Of a stretch of 32,800 nucleotides of DNA, positions 9,188 to 18,753 are shown in pieces. A program made the translations under genes and the position numbers. This DNA is from Planctomycetota bacterium (GTDB taxonomy: Bacteria > Planctomycetota > Phycisphaerae > Phycisphaerales > UBA1924), in assembly GCA_003697045.1 (NCBI GenBank), contig RFGK01000058.1, positions 1 to 32,800 of the forward strand. The letters run 5' to 3'. Within the stretch, counting starts at the first letter, position 1. Each line of letters opens with the position of its first letter. The notes under the pieces were generated by a model. It was not told the DNA's origin. It did not search any database and saw only the letters and a program-made list of their open reading frames with translations.

Positions 9188-9655
9188 ATGCCTTCGAGAC
9201 TCGCACAGGAAGTCGGGAAAAAACAACCCTTCAACATCCCCGAGCAGGAAGCATTTCTCAACCTCCTGCGCACCACCAGCACGCTCGAAGCCGAGTTCAA
9301 GCGGCTCTTCCGCAAACACGGGCTCAGCCTGACCACCTACAACCTGCTTCGCATTGCCCGCGGCCATCGTCCCGACGGTGTACGCTGCTCGACCATTCGC
9401 GATCAGCTCATCGTCCGTGTGCCCGACGTGACACGCCTGGTCGATCGACTCATTGATCGCGGGCTCGTCCGCCGCGAGGTTGACCCGGACGATGCGCGCG
9501 CCGTCCGCATCCACATCACCCGCAAGGGGCTTCGCCTGCTCGACAAGCTCGATGAGCCGGTCGTCGAGCTTCACCGCGCTCAGCTTTCTCACATGAGCGC
9601 CGAACAGCTCAACACCCTGAGCGAGCTCCTTCAGGTTGCGCGAAACTCGACCTGA
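9188..9655 (+). CDS. MarR-family transcriptional regulator
   Basis: Winged-helix pattern LTTYNLLRIARGH...CSTIRDQLIVRVPDVTRLVDRLIDRGLVRREVDPDDARAVRIHITRKGLRLLDKL. Confidence 0.85.
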   Translation: MPSRLAQEVGKKQPFNIPEQEAFLNLLRTTSTLEAEFKRLFRKHGLSLTTYNLLRIARGHRPDGVRCSTIRDQLIVRVPDVTRLVDRLIDRGLVRREVDPDDARAVRIHITRKGLRLLDKLDEPVVELHRAQLSHMSAEQLNTLSELLQVARNST

Positions 9656-10047
9656 TCAGTCACGACCGCTTCAGCTTCGACTTCGACGAGCATGTCCGGG
9701 CGCACAAGCTTCGACACTTCGACCATCGTCAGACAGGGATGATGCCCCCGGAAAAACGCCCGATGCGCGCGCCCATATTCTGATTCGCGCGTGATGTCTG
9801 TGACGTACATGCGACAGCGCACGATGCAATGCCGACCCGCGCCCAGCTTCTCAAGCGCACGTTCAATCAGCGCATAGCATCGCGCCGTCTGCGACTCGGC
9901 GTCCCCGGGTGCAAAGGTGGCCCCGTCATCTGCGACAGGCGCGGTGCCCGCGGTGAATACCATCGGCCCGGCTCGCAACGCCCTGCAAAACCCGATCTCC
10001 TTCTCCCACGGCGAACCCGTGTACGCCCGCTCAAATCGGTCGGTCAT
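9631..10047 (-). CDS. RidA/YjgF family protein
   Basis: GPMVFTAGTAPVADDG...QTARCYALIERALEKLGAG...VRCRMYVTDI...HPCLTMVEVSKLVRPDMLVEVEAEAVV. Confidence 0.85.
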   Translation of the reverse strand: MTDRFERAYTGSPWEKEIGFCRALRAGPMVFTAGTAPVADDGATFAPGDAESQTARCYALIERALEKLGAGRHCIVRCRMYVTDITRESEYGRAHRAFFRGHHPCLTMVEVSKLVRPDMLVEVEAEAVVTDQVEFRAT

Positions 10048-10102
10048 CCTGGCTCTCCTTGCTCACACATCCCAGTCTACCGAGCAGACGTACGCTTCTC
10101 GC

Positions 10103-10804
10103 ATGCAAGCCCCCATGCTGACGACTGCTCAGGTCCGGGCGATCGACCGCCTTGCCGTTGAGCAATACCACATGCCTTCGATCCTGCTCATGGAAAACGC
10201 GTCGCTTGCGCTTCTTGCCGAGGCGCAACGCCTTGTTGAGCAAAAATCACTCTGCGGCGTGATCATCCTCGTCGGCCCGGGCAACAACGGTGGGGACGGG
10301 CTTGCCCTGGCACGACATCTCGCAAACGCCGAGATTCCTGTTCGCATCTTGATCACCCGCGAGCCGGATCAATACAGGGGTGACGCCAGGATCAATCTGG
10401 ACATCGTCCAGGCGATGGGTATTTCAATCACCCGGGTTGGTTCCCCCACCGACGCAGACGCCGCGGTGAGGGGGCTTGGCACGCCTCTGCTCATCGTGGA
10501 TGCGTTGCTCGGCACGGGGGTTGATCGCCCGGTCTCCGGGCTGCTGGCCGATCTGGTCGAGTGGATCAACACCGTGCCGCACCGGGTCGTCCTCGCGGTG
10601 GACGTGCCGACAGGCATGGATGCCGACCGCGGGCCGGTGCTTGGTCCCTGTGTGCGGGCCGACGTGACCGTCACGTTCGTGGCTCCAAAGATTGGGTTTG
10701 GCACCCCCGAGGCTGCCCGGGTCCTGGGGAGGGTGATCACCGGATCGATCGGTGCCCCGAAATCGTTGATCGGGAGAGTTCTGTCGGGTGAGGTGTCGAT
10801 TTGA
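10103..10804 (+). CDS. nnrE: NAD(P)H-hydrate epimerase (YjeF N-terminal domain only)
   Basis: MLTTAQVRAIDRLAVEQYHMPSILLMENAS, ILVGPGNNGGDGLALARHL, LLIVDALLGTGVDRPVSG, VDVPTGMDADRG. Confidence 0.87.
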   Translation: MQAPMLTTAQVRAIDRLAVEQYHMPSILLMENASLALLAEAQRLVEQKSLCGVIILVGPGNNGGDGLALARHLANAEIPVRILITREPDQYRGDARINLDIVQAMGISITRVGSPTDADAAVRGLGTPLLIVDALLGTGVDRPVSGLLADLVEWINTVPHRVVLAVDVPTGMDADRGPVLGPCVRADVTVTFVAPKIGFGTPEAARVLGRVITGSIGAPKSLIGRVLSGEVSI

Positions 10805-10859
10805 GGTTGACTCCAACCGGCCAAACCGCGAGTATGCCGATGGCTCCGGAGGTGCTCCA

Positions 10860-11318
10860 ATGCCCGTGCGCATGGAACTGGCTCGCATCCTGATTCGTGA
10901 ACTGGCCGACTACCAGATCATCGAGCTTCGAGAAGTGTTGCCCGAGCCTGACGAGCCGCTCGATGAGAGCGAGATGTACGAACGCTTGCGTGCTGCCCGC
11001 AAGTTTCCAATCGTCATCGGGCTGCCCGAAGCGCAGGCGATCGATCGTCGGCTCAAGAATATCCCCATCAAGCGCCCACAGACGCACGATCTGCTGGCCA
11101 ACGTGATGACTGAGCTTGGAGCGACGCTGGATTCGATCACAATCTCCGACCTCGATGATCACACGTTCTTTGCCACACTTGATGTCACGACCAAAGACGG
11201 CAAGAAGTTGCACATTGACGCCCGTCCCAGCGACGCGATCGCTTTGGGAATTGCCCAGCAGGTCCCGATCTTCGTTGAAGAGCATGTGCTCGAAAACGCA
11301 CTCCGCGAGGAGGCATGA
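10860..11318 (+). CDS. Bifunctional nuclease family protein (DUF151)
   Basis: FPIVIGLPEAQAIDRRL...RPQTHDLLANVMTELGATLDSITI...LHIDARPSDAIALGIAQQVPIFVEEHVLE; SD ggaggtg before ATG 10860. Confidence 0.87.
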   Translation: MPVRMELARILIRELADYQIIELREVLPEPDEPLDESEMYERLRAARKFPIVIGLPEAQAIDRRLKNIPIKRPQTHDLLANVMTELGATLDSITISDLDDHTFFATLDVTTKDGKKLHIDARPSDAIALGIAQQVPIFVEEHVLENALREEA

Positions 11319-12604
11319 GTCATTTTCCTGTGCACCACGGGCCCGAATCGCGCCACTTCGCAGACTCGGATGTCTATTTGACCAGCGACATCCCCCCGCT
11401 GGGGGGGACGATTCGCCAACGGCCTGAAGACTTCATCGTTGAAGAAGTGCCACTCTATCAACCCGCCGGCGAGGGGGAGCATGTCTATCTGTTCGTGCAG
11501 AAGGTCAACCTGACGACCGACCAGCTTGTGCGGATCATCGCCAGGCACTTCCGCGTGTCGACGCGAAGCATCGGCTTTGCCGGACACAAGGATCGGTTGG
11601 CCGTCACGCGCCAGCTCATCAGCGTGCACCTGCCCGGCCGATCGATCGATGAGTTCGGCATGATTGATCACCCACGCATTGACGTGCTCTGGGCCGACCG
11701 ACACACCAACAAGTTGCGCAAAGGCCATCTTCGCGCCAACCGCTTTTCCATTCGCATTCGCGATGTTCAGGCGACCGATGCGCCCAGAGCGGCCCGGTGT
11801 CTCAAGGTGCTCGAATCGCGCGGCCTGCCCAATCGCATCGGTATCCAGCGCTTCGGGTCAAGACACAACAACCACCTCGTTGGACGCGAGCTGGCGCGGG
11901 CAAGGCCCGACGCTGCGGTCAAGGCCCTGCTCGCGCCCGGTGCGGACGATGACCCACACGCCGAGGCGTGGAACCTTGCCGCAGCCGGCGCATTTCGACA
12001 GGCGGCTGAAAAACTCCCAAACTCGTTTCGCGTCGAGCGGCGAGTGCTTGAAGCACTCGGAGCAGGCGACTCACCCGCCCAGGCGTGGGAACGCATCGCT
12101 CCGTCCGATCGCGGGTTCTATCTCTCAGCCTTTCAGTCCGCGGTGTTCAATCTCGTGCTCGAACGCAGGCTTGCCGATGGAACATTCGATGCAGCCCTGC
12201 CCGGCGACCTGCTCTGCCGTGAGGATGGACGCGGGCTGGTGTCCGTGGACCCAGATCGCCCCGTCGACGAACAGACCGCTTCACAGGTTGCGAGCTTTGC
12301 GCTGACTCCGTCCGGACCAATGTGGGGTGGAAATATGCGCCGAGCGTCCGGAAGGGTCGATCAACTTGAAACCGAGGCTCTTTCAGCCTTCGGGCTTGTG
12401 CCGACGGATCTCATCGACGACGCCAGACAGGAAATGTCCGGAGGCACGCGCCGGCCGCTGCGCATTGGCCTGGGCTCTCCGGACGTTGAAGGCGGCATCG
12501 ATGAGCATGGCATGTACATCCGCTGCGCGTTTGATCTGCCCCGCGGCGGCTTTGCGACCGAAGTGCTCCGCGAAATCATGAAACGACCGGTGGATGGAGG
12601 GTGA
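11315..12604 (+). CDS. truD: tRNA pseudouridine synthase D
   Basis: GGTIRQRPEDFIVEEVPLYQPAGEGEHVYLFVQKVNLTT, SIGFAGHKDRLAVTRQ, NRFSIRIRD, GLPNRIGIQRFG; ATGA overlap with the upstream gene. Confidence 0.92.
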   Translation: MSHFPVHHGPESRHFADSDVYLTSDIPPLGGTIRQRPEDFIVEEVPLYQPAGEGEHVYLFVQKVNLTTDQLVRIIARHFRVSTRSIGFAGHKDRLAVTRQLISVHLPGRSIDEFGMIDHPRIDVLWADRHTNKLRKGHLRANRFSIRIRDVQATDAPRAARCLKVLESRGLPNRIGIQRFGSRHNNHLVGRELARARPDAAVKALLAPGADDDPHAEAWNLAAAGAFRQAAEKLPNSFRVERRVLEALGAGDSPAQAWERIAPSDRGFYLSAFQSAVFNLVLERRLADGTFDAALPGDLLCREDGRGLVSVDPDRPVDEQTASQVASFALTPSGPMWGGNMRRASGRVDQLETEALSAFGLVPTDLIDDARQEMSGGTRRPLRIGLGSPDVEGGIDEHGMYIRCAFDLPRGGFATEVLREIMKRPVDGG

Positions 12605-12605
12605 G

Positions 12606-13277
12606 ATGCCTGATGTGCGCGTCGTGTGCTTTGACTGGGGTGGTGTGATTGTGCGGATCTGCCGCAACTGGCGGGAGGGTTGCCTTCGGGCCGGGCTGCC
12701 CGTCTACGAAGCCGCCGGCACTCCCGAGGCGATCGCTCGACGGCGCGCCATCTCCGCCGAACACCAGGTCGGCAGGATTCGCTGCGATGAGTTCTACGCG
12801 CGCGTCGCCGAGGCAAGCGAAGGGCTCTACACGCCGGCCGAGATCAAGCAAATCCACGATGCGTGGCTCATCGATGAGTACCATGGCGCCGGCGACCTGA
12901 TTGACCAGCTCAACGCCACCGAGGGCATCACCACCGCGATGCTCAGCAACACCAATGCCTCGCACTGGGCGCGTCAGCATGACGGTCCCGGCGGCTTCGG
13001 GGCGGCAGCACGAATCAAGATTCGACTCGCAAGCCACGAGCTGGGGCTGGCCAAGCCGGATCCGGCGATCTATGAGGCTGCTCGTGCGCATTTCGGCGTC
13101 CGTGCAGAGCAAATCCTCTTCTTTGACGATCTTTCCGAAAACGTTCAGGCTGCACGCGACGCCGGGTGGCTTGCCCACCAGATTGATCACGCGGGCGATC
13201 CGACCAGCCAGATGCGTGCTGTTCTGCATGCGCTCGGCGTACTGGCCGACCTCAGTCCGTCCGGTCGCGCCGAATGA
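12606..13277 (+). CDS. HAD-like hydrolase
   Basis: VVCFDWGGVIVRI (motif I), AMLSNTNASHW, ELGLAKPDPAIYEAA, ILFFDDLSENVQAARDAGW. Confidence 0.82.
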   Translation: MPDVRVVCFDWGGVIVRICRNWREGCLRAGLPVYEAAGTPEAIARRRAISAEHQVGRIRCDEFYARVAEASEGLYTPAEIKQIHDAWLIDEYHGAGDLIDQLNATEGITTAMLSNTNASHWARQHDGPGGFGAAARIKIRLASHELGLAKPDPAIYEAARAHFGVRAEQILFFDDLSENVQAARDAGWLAHQIDHAGDPTSQMRAVLHALGVLADLSPSGRAE

Positions 13278-13560
13278 CGCGCACATTTCGCCGCCGGTCG
13301 AACAGGCCGTCCGGTTCGTGCGCACGTCCGATCAGCTCGCGCACCGCCGAGCGCAGCCACAGAAACCCGAGCACACCGGCGCCGAGCACCATGAAGGGGA
13401 TCAGCACGACCATCGCGATCCCGATGAACGCGAACAGCACGAGGAACGCAAAGAATCGGCTGAAAAACCCCGGTCGACGGCCGGCAACGTAAAAAACGCG
13501 CCGGGCGTACTCGCCCGCCGCGTTGGTGTAGACCGTGTATCGCTCGTTCCAGGGGCTCAT
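13252..13560 (-). CDS. Small predicted membrane protein
   Basis: 102 aa with one long hydrophobic stretch FFSRFFAFLVLFAFIGIAMVVLIPFMVLGAGVLGFLWL and a basic C-terminus. Confidence 0.55.
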   Translation of the reverse strand: MSPWNERYTVYTNAAGEYARRVFYVAGRRPGFFSRFFAFLVLFAFIGIAMVVLIPFMVLGAGVLGFLWLRSAVRELIGRAHEPDGLFDRRRNVRVIRRDRTD

Positions 13561-13585
13561 GGCCCCATCATATGACGCCCATCGC

Positions 13586-14257
13586 TCAGCGCTTGCGTGT
13601 TGCGAGCAGCGGCAGACCCATCAGGGCAAGTGCAGCGGCACCGGGAGCGGGCACTTGCGTCATGAAATCCTGGTAGCGCTCGTTCGTGAACGCAGCAAAC
13701 TGGTGTGGGTTGCTTTGTCCGAACTGCAGGCTGCCGAACATCTGGTCAACCAGATTCGAAATCGCGCCGGGCATGTGTGAGTTCCCTTTGCCGCTGGCAC
13801 GAAACGCGCCGCGGTTCAGATTGAGCGAGTCTGTCCCATCGTTCGGATCGAAGTCGAGGATCACTTCCCACACGGCCAACTGGAATGCGGACGCCAGATC
13901 GCGCGAGGCGTGCTCGCTCCAGATGTCCTCGCCGGCAAAGTGGGCCAGCTCGGCGACCGCATGGGCCTTTTCCTCTCCATAGGGCCGCGAAGAGAGCGCA
14001 TCGGTCAGGATGGTGCGCTCAAAGGTATTCGTGCCGGTCGAAGCCCACTGATCCGGGTCGATGCAGTAGGTCACGGTGCGTTCGCCGTCGATGTTGTGCA
14101 GGATGCTGCCCGCAAAGACGTTGTATTGCCGTCCTTCGTTGACGCGGATGGAGACATTGTGTCCCTGCAGCACGCCGCCGAACTGCATTTCAACAGTGTC
14201 TGCCGACGCGACGGCAGCGAACAGCCCAAAGCACGAAACGATTGCGGCGGTCTTCAT
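13586..14257 (-). CDS. Secreted protein with PEP-CTERM-like C-terminal tail
   Basis: Signal peptide MKTAAIVSCFGLFAAVASADT; C-terminus VPAPGAAALALMGLPLLATRKR (VPxPGA, hydrophobic helix, basic end). Start re-set from 14365. Confidence 0.75.
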   Translation of the reverse strand: MKTAAIVSCFGLFAAVASADTVEMQFGGVLQGHNVSIRVNEGRQYNVFAGSILHNIDGERTVTYCIDPDQWASTGTNTFERTILTDALSSRPYGEEKAHAVAELAHFAGEDIWSEHASRDLASAFQLAVWEVILDFDPNDGTDSLNLNRGAFRASGKGNSHMPGAISNLVDQMFGSLQFGQSNPHQFAAFTNERYQDFMTQVPAPGAAALALMGLPLLATRKR

Positions 14258-14543
14258 GATTGATTCCTCCTGATGCGGGGCCCGCTCCTGTGGCCCGACA
14301 CCATGAAGGTCAAATTCAAACGTCTTGAAGCCAACCCACTCGAGCAGGGGAATCCTCCAACACATCAGGTCGTGAGGGTTGCGAAAGAGGGGGTGTCAAC
14401 CTGGGGCAACCCTCCCGGCCAGAGGGGGACGGATCACGGACTTTCCGGACGCAAAAAGGTGGACAGCCTGTCGGAAACGTCCTGGCGGGGCTGAACGGCT
14501 GTAAAATGACTCCAACTGAGGTTTCTACAACAGGTGGTAGACT

Positions 14544-17500
14544 GTGACGCCCGAACCACAAAATCCTGATCAGGGTGCCGCTTTGGGTGCGGGCTTTGTC
14601 CATTTGCACCTGCACAGCGAATATTCGCTTCTGGATGGTGGAAACCGTCTGGACAAGTTGATCGAGCGTGTGCGCGAGTTGGGAATGCCGGCAGTCGCGG
14701 TGACCGACCACGGCAACCTGCACGCTGCTGTGAAGTTCTTCGAAAAAGCCCGCGCCGCGGGGATCAAGCCGATCCTGGGTGTGGAGGCCTACGTCGCACC
14801 CGGTGATCGCCGCGACCGCACACACACCGGGGTGGCCGACGGGGGATTTCACCTCGTGCTGCTGGCAGAGAACCAGACCGGCTGGCACAACCTGATGTAC
14901 CTGTGTTCGCAGGCCTATCTGACCGGGTTCTACTACAAGCCGCGGATGGATCGCGCTCTGCTCGAATCGCACGGGGAGGGCTTGATTGCAATCAATGGAC
15001 ACCTCGGTTCGGAGCTTGCCTTCCATCTGACGCAGTACGAGGCGACCGGCGAGCAACTGCACTGGGAGCATGCCCTCGATGTGGCGCGTTGGCACCGCAA
15101 GGTCTTTGCGCCCGTAGCGCCGGCCGATCCTGAGCAGTGGCGTGCATTGGGCGCGCTTGACAGAGACGGGCATCTTCCGCGTTTTTACGTCGAGCTCCAA
15201 CACCATGTGCCAGAGCAAAACGCGATCAATCGACATCTGGTTCGCCTTGCGCGCGAGCTGGACCTGCCTCTGGTCTGTGACAACGACAGCCACTTCCTGC
15301 GAGCCGAAGATCACGACGCCCACGACACACTGATCTGTATTTCGATGGGCAAGAACAAGTGGGACCCGGATCGGCTGCGCTATACCCCGGAGCTGTACGT
15401 CAAGAGCCCCGAGCAGATGCACGAGATCTTTGCTTCGCCCGAATACAACGAAGGCGAGTGGGCCGGCGCCGGGCTCGAGGCATTAGCCAATACGGTGCGC
15501 ATTGCCGAACGATGCAACGCCGAGATTGATCTGGACGCCAGCCATGCGCCGGTCGTGCGGGTGAAAACTCCGGACAAGAGTTTGCTGCCGAGTTTCGACG
15601 ATGAGCGTTACCGCGGGGATTTGACGGAGTGGTACAAGGATTTGTGCGCGCAGTTTGTGCTCGAGCCGGCTGATGATCCGACACTGAGCCAGTCGGCGCT
15701 CAAGAAGGATTGCGACCGGGCGCTGCGGGCGCTGGCCGAAGCGGGGATGATCTGGCGTTACGGGCCTCAGATCGTCGGACACAAGCATGATGCCATCGAA
15801 GGAACCGGAAAGGCTGAGAAGCTCCGCAGCAGCCCGGGCGTTGATGTCGAGGCGTTTGACAAGTGGGCAAGGCTCAATCGCGAACTTGCAATCCTCGCGG
15901 ACAAGAACATCAGCGCGTACTTCCTGATCGTGTGGGACTTCGTCAACTGGGGGCGCCAGCGGGGGATTCCCGCCAACGCCCGTGGCTCGGGCGTGGGGAC
16001 CATGGTCGGCTACGTGCTCGGGCTGTCCAACGCCTGCCCCGTGCGCTACGGGCTGCTCTTTGAGCGCTTCACCGACCCGGACCGAAGCGAATACCCCGAC
16101 ATCGACATAGACCTGTGTCAGGATGGGCGAAGCGAGGTGATCGACTACGTGCGCGAGAAGTACGGGCACGTGGCGCAGATCATCACCTTCGGGACGATGA
16201 AGGCGCGGGCGGCGATCCGCGATTGTGCGCGCGTGCTCGGCGTCTCTCTTCCCGTTGCGGACCGCATCGCCAAACTGATACCTGAAACCTTGAACATCAC
16301 GATCGACGGGGCGATTGAGGCCGAGCCTGATTTCGCTGCCCTTGTTCGCCTTGAGTCACGGGCGATGGACTTGGTCAACCGCGATCTTCCGGAAGATCAG
16401 CGTGTTTCTCCGGAGCGCGTCGAGCAGCTTATCAGCAATGCGCGCGTGCTGGAAGGACAGGCCCGGCACTGTTCGGTGCACGCAGCCGGCGTCATCGTGG
16501 CGACCCAGCCCCTGCATCAGATCGTCCCGCTCTACAAGCAGCCCGGCGCAGGCGAGCACGAGATTGTGACGCAGTGGGACGGGCCGACGTGTGAGAAGGT
16601 CGGGCTGCTCAAGATGGACTTTCTCGGGCTGCGCACACTTTCGATCATCGAGCGCGCCAAATCGCTCATTCGTGAGACGTTGTCAGACCAGGCCATCTGG
16701 CAGGCCGTCGGAAAAACCCCGCCCGGCGATGGGGGGCAATCGCGTGCCGGTCAGGTTGAAGCCCATCCTCTTGATCTCGATCGGCTGACGTACGACGACC
16801 CGCGTGTCTTCGAGATGTTTCAGCGTGGAGATACGACCGGCGTGTTCCAGTTTGAATCAGGCGGCATGCGCCGGCTGCTGGTTGAGATGAAGCCCGACCG
16901 TCTTGAGGATCTCATCGCGGCCAATGCGCTCTTCCGCCCCGGGCCGATGGACCTGATCCCCGATTACAACCGTCGCAAGCACGGGCAGGACCAGGTGCCG
17001 AAGGTGCATCCGATCGTGGACAAGTTCACCGCCGAGACCTACGGCGTGATGGTCTACCAGGAACAGGTCATGCAGATCGTGCACGAGTTGGGCGGAATCC
17101 CGCTGCGTGCTGCCTACACGCTGATCAAGGCGATCAGCAAGAAAAAGGCGAAGATCATCGACGCCAATCGTCCCAGGTTCATCGAAGGCGCAGTGTCAAA
17201 GGGGCTGGACAAGAAGAAGGCTGAGGAACTGTTCGAGCTGATCCTCAAGTTTGCCGGCTACGGGTTCAACAAGAGTCACTCGACCGGCTATGCCATCGTG
17301 GCCTATCAGACCGCCTATCTCAAGACATACTTCCCGGCCCAATACATGGCGGCATTTCTCAGCTACGAAAGCCAGGCGCAAAAAGTGAGCGACTGGATTC
17401 CCTACCTGGAGGATTGCCGAAAGACCCGGCGCATCGACGGCTCGACAGGCATCGAGGTGCGCCCGCCCGATGTGAATATCTCCGGGGCAAGCTTCACCGT

Positions 17501-18680
17501 TGCCTTTGACGCCGACGAACCTCGTGACAGCCTGCATGGGCACATCCGCTTCGGGCTCAAGGCGATCAAGGGTGCGGGCGACAAGGCCATCGAGGCGATC
17601 ATCAGAGAGAGAGACGGTCAGATCGAACATGGAGACGACCAGACAGGGCGCCAATCCGGGCCGTTCACGTCATTGTTTGACTTCTGTGAAAGGGTTTCTC
17701 CGCAGGTCGTGAACAAGGCGACGATCGAGGCGCTGATCAAGGCTGGGGCGTTTGACGCAGTGCACGGCCGGGAGCAGCGGGCCGCGATGATCGCGACCAT
17801 CGAGCAGGCGGTCAGCGCCGGCCAGAAGGCAGCTGCGGATCGGGCAATGGGCCAGGCGTCGCTCTTTGGCGGGCCGGAAGCCTCCGCCGCCGACTCTATT
17901 CCACAGGAACGCGCAGCGGCGCTCGTCCGCGCCAACGCATGGTCCGAAAGCGAAACGCTGCAACAGGAAAAGGAGACGTTGGGCTTCTATGTCTCGAGCC
18001 ATCCGCTTCAGCGATGGTCGGCCTGGACCCGGGCATTTGCTTCGACCGATCTTGCTGGTCTCAAGCAGTTTCCTCAAGATCGGCGTGTGCTCGTTGCCGC
18101 TTTGGCGCAGAGCGTGCGGCCCATCGTCAGCCGCAACGGCAAGAACGCCGGCAAGAAGATGGCAATCGTGACGATCGAGGATACCGTCGGAACGGCCGAG
18201 GCCGTGCTCTTTCCGGTCACATACGAGCAGTTTGCCCACATCCTCGAAACCGATGAGCCCTTCTTTGTCTCCGGGCGCGTCGATCACTCCCGCGGCGACC
18301 CGCAGGTCATCGTCGATCGGCTTGTGCCCATCGACGGCATGCCCAAGGAACGAGGTACCCTCACACTCTTTATTCGCGAGGACGCGCTCAATGGGCGTTC
18401 GGCTCCCGTGCTTGAAAGTGTGCGCAAAGCACTGGATCAGCACTTGACCAGGCCCGCGCCTGACACACCTGAGAAAATACCTCCATCTCCGGTTCAACTC
18501 GTCGTCGAAACGCCGACAAGCAGCGTCGTTCTGGAGCCGAAATGCGTGCCGAAAGTGCCGTTCACGCCGGACCTGGCCAAAGAGCTCGTCGCACTGCTGG
18601 GGGACGCGAGCGTGGTGTACGCCGGAGGCATGGCGATCGAGCTGAACAAGGACGATCGCAGGCGTTTTCGAAAACGTTGA
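14544..18680 (+). CDS. dnaE: DNA polymerase III alpha subunit (GTG start)
   Basis: PHP: FVHLHLHSEYSLLDG, AVTDHGNLHAAVKFFEKARAAGIKPILGVEAYVA; catalytic YPDIDIDLCQDGR and LLKMDFLGLRTL; GYGFNKSHSTGYAIVAYQTAYLKTYFPAQYMAAFLS; C-terminal OB region. Confidence 0.96.
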   Translation: MTPEPQNPDQGAALGAGFVHLHLHSEYSLLDGGNRLDKLIERVRELGMPAVAVTDHGNLHAAVKFFEKARAAGIKPILGVEAYVAPGDRRDRTHTGVADGGFHLVLLAENQTGWHNLMYLCSQAYLTGFYYKPRMDRALLESHGEGLIAINGHLGSELAFHLTQYEATGEQLHWEHALDVARWHRKVFAPVAPADPEQWRALGALDRDGHLPRFYVELQHHVPEQNAINRHLVRLARELDLPLVCDNDSHFLRAEDHDAHDTLICISMGKNKWDPDRLRYTPELYVKSPEQMHEIFASPEYNEGEWAGAGLEALANTVRIAERCNAEIDLDASHAPVVRVKTPDKSLLPSFDDERYRGDLTEWYKDLCAQFVLEPADDPTLSQSALKKDCDRALRALAEAGMIWRYGPQIVGHKHDAIEGTGKAEKLRSSPGVDVEAFDKWARLNRELAILADKNISAYFLIVWDFVNWGRQRGIPANARGSGVGTMVGYVLGLSNACPVRYGLLFERFTDPDRSEYPDIDIDLCQDGRSEVIDYVREKYGHVAQIITFGTMKARAAIRDCARVLGVSLPVADRIAKLIPETLNITIDGAIEAEPDFAALVRLESRAMDLVNRDLPEDQRVSPERVEQLISNARVLEGQARHCSVHAAGVIVATQPLHQIVPLYKQPGAGEHEIVTQWDGPTCEKVGLLKMDFLGLRTLSIIERAKSLIRETLSDQAIWQAVGKTPPGDGGQSRAGQVEAHPLDLDRLTYDDPRVFEMFQRGDTTGVFQFESGGMRRLLVEMKPDRLEDLIAANALFRPGPMDLIPDYNRRKHGQDQVPKVHPIVDKFTAETYGVMVYQEQVMQIVHELGGIPLRAAYTLIKAISKKKAKIIDANRPRFIEGAVSKGLDKKKAEELFELILKFAGYGFNKSHSTGYAIVAYQTAYLKTYFPAQYMAAFLSYESQAQKVSDWIPYLEDCRKTRRIDGSTGIEVRPPDVNISGASFTVAFDADEPRDSLHGHIRFGLKAIKGAGDKAIEAIIRERDGQIEHGDDQTGRQSGPFTSLFDFCERVSPQVVNKATIEALIKAGAFDAVHGREQRAAMIATIEQAVSAGQKAAADRAMGQASLFGGPEASAADSIPQERAAALVRANAWSESETLQQEKETLGFYVSSHPLQRWSAWTRAFASTDLAGLKQFPQDRRVLVAALAQSVRPIVSRNGKNAGKKMAIVTIEDTVGTAEAVLFPVTYEQFAHILETDEPFFVSGRVDHSRGDPQVIVDRLVPIDGMPKERGTLTLFIREDALNGRSAPVLESVRKALDQHLTRPAPDTPEKIPPSPVQLVVETPTSSVVLEPKCVPKVPFTPDLAKELVALLGDASVVYAGGMAIELNKDDRRRFRKR

Positions 18681-18702
18681 GGGATCCCACGGATCTGTTC
18701 GC

Positions 18703-18722
18703 AAGGGCACGCCGTGCGCCTT
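18703..18722 (+). terminator. Possible weak hairpin terminator between convergent dnaE and ubiX
   Basis: AAGG-GCAC-gcc-GTGC-g-CCTT stem with a single bulge, followed by only a short T run. Confidence 0.3.
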
Positions 18723-18753
18723 TCGAGCGGCGCGAGTCATCCCTCGCAGTTGC

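Noticed and set aside
14376-14428. Possible G-quadruplex in the dnaE leader (several G runs)
   Set aside because: Loops between the G runs are about 9-17 nt, too long for a confident quadruplex; the inverted repeat explains part of the pattern better.
14316-15422. 368-aa minus-strand ORF
   Set aside because: Overlaps the dnaE PHP coding region on the opposite strand; no recognisable family.
18663-18676. 14-bp perfect palindrome CGTTTTCGAAAACG at the end of dnaE
   Set aside because: Lies within codons for the basic C-terminal tail and has no loop for an RNA hairpin; likely chance, though a binding site cannot be excluded.
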